Below are positions 1-4,475 of a stretch of DNA of 5,832 nt, in pieces. The notes below the pieces were generated by a model. The model did no database searches, was not told the origin of the DNA, and was given only the letters and a program-made list of their open reading frames with translations. The first letter of the stretch is position 1, and the number at the start of each line of letters is the position of its first letter. The stretch is from Candidatus Omnitrophota bacterium (GTDB taxonomy: Bacteria > Omnitrophota > Gorgyraeia > Aquiviventales > Aquiviventaceae): positions 1 to 5,832 of the forward strand of contig JACQHS010000101.1 of the NCBI GenBank assembly GCA_016198915.1, in the 5' to 3' direction. A program made the position numbers and the translations under genes.

Positions 1-188
1 CCCACCAGCAGGTTGAGCGCCGTCGTTTTGCCGGCCCCGTTGGGGCCGACCAGCGCCAGGATCTCCCCCGCTCGAACCTCAAGCGACAGCTCCTGCAAGG
101 CGGTCAACGATCCATACCGCTTGGTCAAGCGCACCACGCGAACCATCACCCGCCGCGCGTCTGCCGCAACACGGTCCGTGTGGGTCAT
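1..188 (-). CDS. ABC transporter ATP-binding protein, N-terminal part (3' end outside window)
   Basis: This is the nucleotide-binding subunit of an ABC transporter, a cytoplasmic ATPase that would power a membrane permease; substrate and direction cannot be told. About 62 codons are visible. The aromatic A-loop residue is Tyr25 in LTKRYG, and Walker A is GPNGAGKT at residues 48-55. The signature motif, Walker B and H-loop lie beyond the left edge. I chose the ATG at 188-186, giving MTHTDRV; an in-frame ATG at 146 (MVRVVRLTKRYG) is a credible alternative because ABC ATPases often begin just there. The 188 start is favoured because it would form an ATGA overlap with the transglutaminase-like gene if the 143-bp element upstream were removed. 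In its present state the first base of that ATG and the whole ribosome-binding region are supplied by the element. ABC identity is near certain; the family is open. Confidence 0.93.
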   Translation of the reverse strand, partial: MTHTDRVAADARRVMVRVVRLTKRYGSLTALQELSLEVRAGEILALVGPNGAGKTTALNLLV

Positions 189-203
189 CCCACCCCCTGC
201 TGG
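188..203. repeat. Terminal inverted repeat, left copy
   Basis: The plus strand reads TCCCACCCCCTGCTGG, the exact reverse complement of 315-330. The match extends one more base outward (A187 with T331). On the sense (minus) strand this copy becomes AGGGGGTGGG directly before the ABC start codon, so it doubles as the only purine-rich ribosome-binding candidate for that gene. Confidence 0.92.
189..198 (-). promoter_or_regulatory. Element-supplied ribosome-binding region for the ABC gene, predicted to be sequestered
   Basis: The sense strand reads AGGGGGTGGG immediately before ATG, the only Shine-Dalgarno-like stretch there. It lies within the terminal inverted repeat and would be base-paired with 320-329 if the transcript folds, hiding both this site and part of the start codon. 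Without the insert, the gene would have used the purine run GGAGGAGGA that now ends the upstream reading frame (visible in reverse complement at 334-342). Function is inferred from position only. Confidence 0.5.
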
Positions 204-204
204 T

Positions 205-224
205 ATCCCGCCCGCTGGCGGGAT
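205..224. repeat. Short perfect hairpin inside the element (8-bp stem, 4-nt loop)
   Basis: 205-212 (ATCCCGCC) pairs with 217-224 (GGCGGGAT) around the loop CGCT. It starts one base inside the left terminal repeat and ends exactly where the next hairpin begins. It is GC-rich with no following T-run, so it does not look like an intrinsic terminator. Confidence 0.88.
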
Positions 225-272
225 GCGCGGCGGATCGAACGCAGAACCATAAATTCCCACCATCCGCCGCGC
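225..272. repeat. Middle hairpin inside the element (11-bp stem, 26-nt loop)
   Basis: 225-235 (GCGCGGCGGAT) is the perfect reverse complement of 262-272. The 26-nt loop (236-261) is A-rich in the middle and ends with TCCCACC, the same heptamer as the tip of the terminal repeats. That allows an alternative pairing with the GGTGGGA of the right terminal repeat. Confidence 0.88.
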
Positions 273-273
273 T

Positions 274-313
274 CGCAGCGCCAAGCTACGGGACGACTAT
301 CACAGGCGCTGCG
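274..313. repeat. Third hairpin inside the element (9-bp stem, 22-nt loop)
   Basis: 274-282 (CGCAGCGCC) is the perfect reverse complement of 305-313. It is separated from the middle hairpin by one base (273) and from the right terminal repeat by one base (314). With the two other hairpins it fills the space between the terminal repeats almost completely. Confidence 0.87.
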
Positions 314-314
314 G

Positions 315-330
315 CCAGCAGGGGGTGGGA
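315..330. repeat. Terminal inverted repeat, right copy
   Basis: The plus strand reads CCAGCAGGGGGTGGGA, the exact reverse complement of 188-203. It abuts the stop codon of the transglutaminase-like gene (TGA, 333-331). The tip heptamer TCCCACC occurs again as a direct copy inside the element at 255-261, in the loop of the middle hairpin. Confidence 0.92.
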
Positions 331-1842
331 TCATTCCTCCTCCACCTCAAGGACCGCAATCCGTAATTGGCCGATGAACTGGGCGAGCGAGAGCAGCTCC
401 TCGTTTTCCGCGCCCAGCAAGCCCAGATGCGTGGCATCCGCCGGCATCTGTCCGAGGGTCGGATCCACCGGCAGCCACGTCTCCAGCCAGACTTCGGGCC
501 ACGCATGGTAATAGAGCCGCCCGTCGTAATACACGAGGCCGGCCACCATCCGTGTCGGGATTCCTGCGCTGCGCGCCAGCGCGGTAAACAGGATCGTGTG
601 CTCATGGCAGTCGCCGGCGCGCGAGGCCAGGACATCCGTCGCGGAGGGCAGGCCTACCGTCAGCCGTTTGGCCAGCGTCTGATACACCCACTGATTCAGC
701 GTTGCGACCTGCTGCCACCGATCGGCGACGGCGCCAAGGATCTGGCGGCTCTTCGCCTGAATCCTCGGATCGTCGGATTGCACGAAGAGGCTGGGCTTTC
801 GGTACCGCTCGACCGCTTTGGGGATCTCGGGCACCGACACGGGGAAGACGGGCCGGCGCAGCTCGAGCAGGCACCAGGATCCTGACGGAGGCTGCGCGCG
901 ATAGCGGGTCAGGGTGTCAGGCGGCAGAACCTGCTGCCACACCCGCTCCACTCTCAGGTCCTCTACGGTGAGGCCTTCAACCAAGTAGACGAGACGGGTC
1001 ACGCGCTCGGGATGCTCAAACGTCCGATCGATCGGCACCGCCACCGCAGAGAGAAGATCCATGGTGGGTGACCCGCGCGCGAGCTTCAGGGCCTCCTCCC
1101 GGGATTCGCGGATGAGCTCCCACCCCAGCGGCGATTCTTCCCGGAGCACCTCGCCGTCCGGTGTGACCCAGCTTGTCGTCGTCACCCCGCGGAAATCCGT
1201 CTCAATCCGCAGAACCTCCTGCCCATCCAACTGCTCGAGCCCGCGGACGTGGAAATAGATCTGCTCAGGGGCCAGGGCCAGCGGGTTCACAATCCAGGCG
1301 CTGCCCCACTGCCCTTCACGGAGCCGATGGAACGCGGTCCATGGCGAGAGGCCGACGACCAAGGCGCTGCCGCCGGGATCCCGCAGCCGCACGGTCTGCT
1401 GGCTCTCGCCCGTGCGAATCGTCATAACCAGCGTTTCGCCCTCGCGCTGGCCCATCCAGCGGAAGCGATAGGCCTCGGCTTGCAGCTCGGCGTCGAACTG
1501 TTGCAGCCGCCAGTCGGCGTCGATGAAGGCCCGCGCGGAGAGATCCACCTGCTGTGGCAGACCCATCAGCGTAAACGTCAGTCGCCCACGCTCCATCACG
1601 GAGACCCCCGGAATCCCGTCGCGTTCTTCGGGGATCAACATCGTCTGGGTGTAGCCGATCTTCTGGTCGTTGTAGTAGAGCCCGAACCACTGCTCATTGA
1701 CGTCCAGGGTGGCGCGCAGCGAGGCCAGCGGATTGACCGCGGCTCCCCACAGGTGCCCCCGCTCATGCAGGAGCACCATGCCGACCGAGCCGAGCCATCC
1801 GGCGATGAGCGCGGCGTCAATGAGCAGGCTGCGGATTCTCAT
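331..1842 (-). CDS. Membrane-anchored transglutaminase-like protein
   Basis: This 503-residue protein has an N-terminal hydrophobic stretch (about residues 6-25, after MRIR) that acts as an uncleaved anchor or signal, placing the rest outside the membrane. Residues about 45-300 form an uncharacterised, strand-rich region with the pattern WFGLYYNDQKIGYTQT. Residues about 365-465 are a transglutaminase-like (papain-fold) domain. Its catalytic triad is visible: Cys412 in AGDCHEHT, His446 in YYHAWPEVW and Asp460 in PVDPTLGQ. Such proteins act as peptidases or acyl transferases; the substrate is unknown. I chose the ATG at 1842 because it gives an ATGA overlap with the kinase stop; a longer in-frame version reaching 2067 would run far into the kinase gene and is rejected. 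No Shine-Dalgarno precedes the ATG, which fits translational coupling. The protein ends EVEEE at a TGA that forms one side of the TCA repeat flanking the 143-bp element. Confidence 0.88.
   Translation of the reverse strand: MRIRSLLIDAALIAGWLGSVGMVLLHERGHLWGAAVNPLASLRATLDVNEQWFGLYYNDQKIGYTQTMLIPEERDGIPGVSVMERGRLTFTLMGLPQQVDLSARAFIDADWRLQQFDAELQAEAYRFRWMGQREGETLVMTIRTGESQQTVRLRDPGGSALVVGLSPWTAFHRLREGQWGSAWIVNPLALAPEQIYFHVRGLEQLDGQEVLRIETDFRGVTTTSWVTPDGEVLREESPLGWELIRESREEALKLARGSPTMDLLSAVAVPIDRTFEHPERVTRLVYLVEGLTVEDLRVERVWQQVLPPDTLTRYRAQPPSGSWCLLELRRPVFPVSVPEIPKAVERYRKPSLFVQSDDPRIQAKSRQILGAVADRWQQVATLNQWVYQTLAKRLTVGLPSATDVLASRAGDCHEHTILFTALARSAGIPTRMVAGLVYYDGRLYYHAWPEVWLETWLPVDPTLGQMPADATHLGLLGAENEELLSLAQFIGQLRIAVLEVEEE
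1839..1842 (-). other. ATGA stop/start overlap (kinase TGA with transglutaminase-like ATG)
   Basis: The kinase stop TGA (1841-1839) and the next gene's ATG (1842-1840) share four bases. The sense sequence before the ATG (GACTGAT preceded by TTCGTC) has no Shine-Dalgarno match, so the downstream gene is probably translated by re-initiating ribosomes. This makes the pair one transcription unit. Confidence 0.88.
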
Positions 1843-2774
1843 ATCAGTCGACGAATCGTCACGCGAGACAGGAGGCGCCGGACATCCTTGCGATGACACA
1901 GTTCGGTCCCGGACGTCAGCGCCGACGCAGCACCACACGCCACACCCAAGCGAAAACATTCCACCAGAGAACGTCCGCCGAGCCACCCCACGAGAAACCC
2001 GCCCACCAACGAATCGCCGGCGCCCACCGCAGAACGTACGTGAACGGCCGGCGGGCGCGCCAGCCACACGTGGCCGGGTGCTGCGGCCAGTACCGCGCCC
2101 TCGCGCCCCAGCGACAGGACGACGAGGGCCGGACCTTGCGCGAGCAAGTCTACCGCGGAGCGCACGATCGTCCGCATCGTGGTAAGCCTCCGGGCCAACA
2201 GCTCCTCCGCCTCCTGACGGTTAGGCTTGATCAACCAGGGACGCGCCGTCAGGCCGCGCCTTAACGCCGCCCCTGACGTATCTAACACCGTGGGAATCCG
2301 ACGCTGCCGCAGCGTGTGAATCCACTGCGCGTAGAGAAACACCGAAGCACCCGGAGGAAGGCTGCCGCACAGGGCCACGACGCGGGGCCGAGGGCGGTGG
2401 TTCATCACGCGCCGTTTGAGCGTCTGGAGCGCCGTCGCTGAGACCATGGGTCCTGGGGTGTTGATCTCCGTGGGATGCCGCGGATGCTGCGTGTGAATCT
2501 TGTAGTTATTGCGCGTGGAGCCTGACACGGCGACAAACTCGTGGGGAATGGCCAGCTGGTCCATGAGCCGGCGGAGCATCTGACCGTCCTCTCCGCCGGC
2601 GAGGGCATAGGCGGTCGTCCGTTGGCCGAGTTCCCGCACGACGCGTGAGACGTTAATCCCCTTACCGCCGGGGTAGCGGGCGAATCCGGTAGCGCGGTTC
2701 AGCTGACCCAACCGCACCGTCGGCAGCTCCATCCATTCGTCGAGCGACGGGTTGAGTGTGACGGTGGCAATCAT
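1839..2774 (-). CDS. PfkB-family sugar-phosphate kinase, 1-phosphofructokinase / tagatose-6-phosphate kinase type
   Basis: This cytoplasmic kinase transfers phosphate from ATP to a phosphosugar, by family fructose-1-phosphate (giving fructose-1,6-bisphosphate) or tagatose-6-phosphate. At 311 residues it has the usual length. Motifs in order: N-terminal IATVTLNPSLDEW, substrate-binding GGKGIN at 36-41, TRNNYKI at 87-93, TEINTPGP at 102-109, CGSLPPG at 136-142, KPN at 183-185, and the ATP/catalytic GAGD at 251-254 with Asp254 as base. I chose the ATG at 2774 because the family's conserved start follows immediately; an in-frame TTG extension to 2849 only translates the heptad repeat. No strong Shine-Dalgarno is present (GAGAGCGG lies upstream). 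It overlaps the next gene by ATGA. No fructose phosphotransferase genes are in view, so fruK, lacC and pfkB cannot be separated and I give no symbol. Confidence 0.92.
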   Translation of the reverse strand: MIATVTLNPSLDEWMELPTVRLGQLNRATGFARYPGGKGINVSRVVRELGQRTTAYALAGGEDGQMLRRLMDQLAIPHEFVAVSGSTRNNYKIHTQHPRHPTEINTPGPMVSATALQTLKRRVMNHRPRPRVVALCGSLPPGASVFLYAQWIHTLRQRRIPTVLDTSGAALRRGLTARPWLIKPNRQEAEELLARRLTTMRTIVRSAVDLLAQGPALVVLSLGREGAVLAAAPGHVWLARPPAVHVRSAVGAGDSLVGGFLVGWLGGRSLVECFRLGVACGAASALTSGTELCHRKDVRRLLSRVTIRRLI

Positions 2775-2784
2775 GGAACCGCTC

Positions 2785-2929
2785 TCATTGACGAAAGCAC
2801 CAAGCACCAATTTCCAAATTCCAAATAAATTCCAAGCTCCAAATTCCAAGCACCAAACGTTTGGAATGTGGTGCTTGGAGCTTGGTGCTTATTTGGTGCT
2901 TGGGATTTGGAATTTGGTGCTTGATCATT
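2785..2929. repeat. Possible 5-bp direct repeat flanking the heptad palindrome
   Basis: TCATT occurs at 2785-2789 and again at 2925-2929, outside the two ends of the palindrome. The right copy contains the glgA stop codon. If it is a target duplication, the gap before insertion would have been about ten bases between the glgA stop and the kinase ATG. The left copy lies several bases from the palindrome end and five bases can match by chance, so this is tentative. Confidence 0.3.
2795..2922. repeat. 128-bp imperfect palindrome built of degenerate CAA-NNN-C heptads
   Basis: The centre is CCAAACGTTTGG (2853-2864). Each arm, read toward the centre, is a run of 7-nt modules of the form CAA-NNN-C, with one 11-nt module (CAAATAAATTC on the left, CAAATAAGCAC on the right) at the fifth place and CAAGCTC at the sixth place in both arms. 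Arms are the same length. They differ mainly by whole-triplet exchange of GCA and ATT. The block is A/T-rich against its GC-rich surroundings. It starts two bases after the glgA stop and ends about 20 bp before the kinase ATG. The transcript could form a long interrupted hairpin that may stabilise or partly terminate the message; this is inference. There is no T-run typical of an intrinsic terminator and no convincing promoter in it. I recall similar heptad repeats from draft genomes of uncultivated bacteria but cannot verify that here. Confidence 0.9.
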
Positions 2930-4436
2930 TTGTGGTGGTTGCCTTATTCATTTGACGTTTCGCGATCGCGCGTTCATACACCGTCACATACTCACGAGCC
3001 GATCGGCTCCACGACACATCCTGCTGCATGCCCGCCGCCATGAGGCTGCTCCAGAGCGTGTGGTCGCGGAACGCGGCCACCGCCCGCTTCACCGCGCCTG
3101 CCATGGCGCCCGCGGCGTAGTCCTCGAAGACAAACCCCGTCGCGGTGCGGGCCGCGCTCGATGCCGGCGTCACATCCACGACCGTATCGGACAGCCCGCC
3201 GATGCGCCGCACGATCGGCACCGTGCCGTAGCGCAGGCTGTACAGCTGGTTGAGCCCGCACGGCTCGAACCTCGACGGCATCAGGAACGCATCCGCGCCC
3301 GCCTCAATCTGATGAGCCAGCGCCTCATCGAAGGTCAGATGCACCGCCAGCCGGCCGGGAAATTGCTCCGCCAGTTGCTGCAGCTGCTCGTGATAGCGTG
3401 GCTCGCCGGTTCCCAAGATGACGATCTGTAGCGGCAAGGCGAGCAGCCGCGGCGCCCCTTCCAGGAACAGATCCAACCCCTTTTGCTCTGTCAACCGCTG
3501 GATCATGCCGATGAGCAGCCCGTTGTGCTCGGCAAGTCCGCTGCGCTGCTGCAGCTCCAGCTTGCACACGGCTTTGCCCGCGAGCTGCCCCGGACCGAAG
3601 CGTGCTGCGAGATGCGGGTCGGTTCTGGGATTCCATTCGCTCGGATCAATCCCGTTGACGATGCCCGTCAGGTCCTCGGCCCGAGCGCGCAACACGCCCT
3701 CGAGCCCGCAGCCGAACGCGGAGGTCTGAATCTCGCGGCTGTAGGTCGGGCTCACCGTCGTCAGGCCATCGGCGGACACCAGCCCTCCTTTGAGACAGTT
3801 CACCTGCCCGTAGAACTCGAGTCCGTTCATGGTGAAGGCCGCCTCCGGCAGCCCAGTGAGTGGCCATTGCGCTTGGGGGAAGAGGCCTTGGTAGGCGAGA
3901 TTGTGGATGGTGAGGACCGTCGCCAGAGGGGCAAAGAACGGTTGGGATCCCACGGCCCCCATCGCCAGATGCGCGCAGGCCAGCGCCGACTGCCAATCAT
4001 GGCAGTGCAGCACCTCCGGCTGCCACGACAGCGCCGGCAGCAGACCCAGGGCGGCCTGGGCAAAGACGCTGAAGCGCTCGAGATTGTCCGGGTAGTCGCG
4101 GCCTGTCGCGTGATACAGTTCCCCGCGATCGAAGAGAGGCGCGCACTCAACGAAGTACACGACGACCTGACGACCGGCCCCGCCATTTGTCGGGGCAGGC
4201 AGCGCGCCTTCCCAGATGCGCACGTCGCGGACTCGAGCCCCCACGCTGATCGCCAGGCGCAGGTCTGTCGGCCGAATGTCGAATCGTGCTCGGACGACCG
4301 ACTGATAGAGCGGCATCGCCACGCGGACCTCGTGACCCAACGCGGCCAGCGCCTTGGGCAAGGCGCCGGCCACATCGGCCAGCCCGCCGGTTTTGGCAAA
4401 GGGGGCGACTTCAGAGACGATCCAGTAGAGCTTCAT
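2925..4436 (-). CDS. glgA: Glycogen synthase (GT5 family)
   Basis: This cytoplasmic enzyme adds glucose from ADP-glucose (in some lineages UDP-glucose) to the non-reducing end of alpha-1,4-glucan. It has 503 residues, close to the usual 480-500. The N-terminal nucleotide-sugar loop is KTGGLADV with Lys15. Next come HCHDW at 144-148 and HNLAYQGLF at 178-186. The linker region reads SADGLTTVSPTYSREIQT (221-238), followed by NGIDPSEWNP. The C-terminal Rossmann domain has RLTEQKG with Arg314 and Lys319, then MPSRFEPCGLNQLYSLRYG with Glu391, and RRIGGLSDTV. All expected catalytic residues are present. The start MKLYWIVSEVAPFAKTGG matches the family start, although no Shine-Dalgarno precedes it (sense bases before ATG: CGTTCCCGTCAG). 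It follows the branching enzyme gene by 39 bp, forming a glycogen module. The stop TGA touches the heptad palindrome. Confidence 0.97.
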   Translation of the reverse strand: MKLYWIVSEVAPFAKTGGLADVAGALPKALAALGHEVRVAMPLYQSVVRARFDIRPTDLRLAISVGARVRDVRIWEGALPAPTNGGAGRQVVVYFVECAPLFDRGELYHATGRDYPDNLERFSVFAQAALGLLPALSWQPEVLHCHDWQSALACAHLAMGAVGSQPFFAPLATVLTIHNLAYQGLFPQAQWPLTGLPEAAFTMNGLEFYGQVNCLKGGLVSADGLTTVSPTYSREIQTSAFGCGLEGVLRARAEDLTGIVNGIDPSEWNPRTDPHLAARFGPGQLAGKAVCKLELQQRSGLAEHNGLLIGMIQRLTEQKGLDLFLEGAPRLLALPLQIVILGTGEPRYHEQLQQLAEQFPGRLAVHLTFDEALAHQIEAGADAFLMPSRFEPCGLNQLYSLRYGTVPIVRRIGGLSDTVVDVTPASSAARTATGFVFEDYAAGAMAGAVKRAVAAFRDHTLWSSLMAAGMQQDVSWSRSAREYVTVYERAIAKRQMNKATTTK

Positions 4437-4475
4437 CTGACGGGAACGAGCGGGGAACCCCAGCGCCCAACGAAC
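4437..4475 (-). other. 39-bp spacer between branching enzyme gene and glgA
   Basis: There is no recognisable promoter, terminator or Shine-Dalgarno here. A tiny GGGG-AA-CCCC inverted repeat (4452-4461) has a two-base loop and is unlikely to matter. The short spacing supports co-transcription of the two genes. Confidence 0.6.

Larger units (their letters stand above)
188..330. mobile_element. 143-bp MITE-like non-coding element with 16-bp terminal inverted repeats and 3-bp flanking duplication
   Basis: Seen directly: perfect 16-bp terminal inverted repeats (188-203 and 315-330, tip TCCCACCCCC) and the trinucleotide TCA on both flanks (185-187 and 331-333). It contains no plausible gene. Inside are three perfect hairpins placed end to end (205-224, 225-272, 274-313), so the whole element can fold as a cloverleaf. 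Removing the element and one TCA joins the transglutaminase-like gene to the ABC gene with unchanged proteins and an ATGA stop/start overlap. Inference: a small non-autonomous mobile element inserted at that overlap. No transposase is in the window and I cannot assign a family; IS3-type elements can give 3-bp duplications, but their ends usually start TG. Alternatives are a structured RNA or a REP/BIME-type repeat. Confidence 0.8.

Noticed and set aside
187..331. Cloverleaf as a tRNA or an IscB-associated RNA
   Set aside because: Stem and loop lengths do not match a tRNA, there is no anticodon arm or T-arm motif, and no IscB or TnpB gene lies nearby in the window.
1843..2067. N-terminal extension of the transglutaminase-like protein to 2067
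   Set aside because: It would overlap the kinase gene by about 230 bases, and the extra sequence is rich in Arg, Gly and Cys with no sense as a leader. The ATG at 1842 is followed directly by a membrane anchor and gives an ATGA overlap.
2775..2849. N-terminal extension of the kinase from a TTG at 2849
   Set aside because: It would translate the heptad repeat (Gly/Trp/Leu-rich nonsense) ahead of a perfect family start at the ATG at 2774.
2795..2922. Heptad block as a CRISPR array or intrinsic terminator
   Set aside because: The modules are 7 nt with no spacers, so it is not CRISPR. No hairpin is followed by a T-run in the sense direction, so it is not a standard terminator.
2775..2930. Promoter for the kinase gene within the A/T-rich block
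   Set aside because: TTGGAA-like boxes occur, but they are part of every repeat module and I found no properly spaced TATAAT-like partner.
2962..2969. GCGATCGC octamer (also at 4930-4937), resembling the cyanobacterial HIP1 repeat
   Set aside because: Two copies in a GC-rich 5.8-kb window inside coding sequence are not enough to indicate HIP1 enrichment, and nothing else points to a cyanobacterium.
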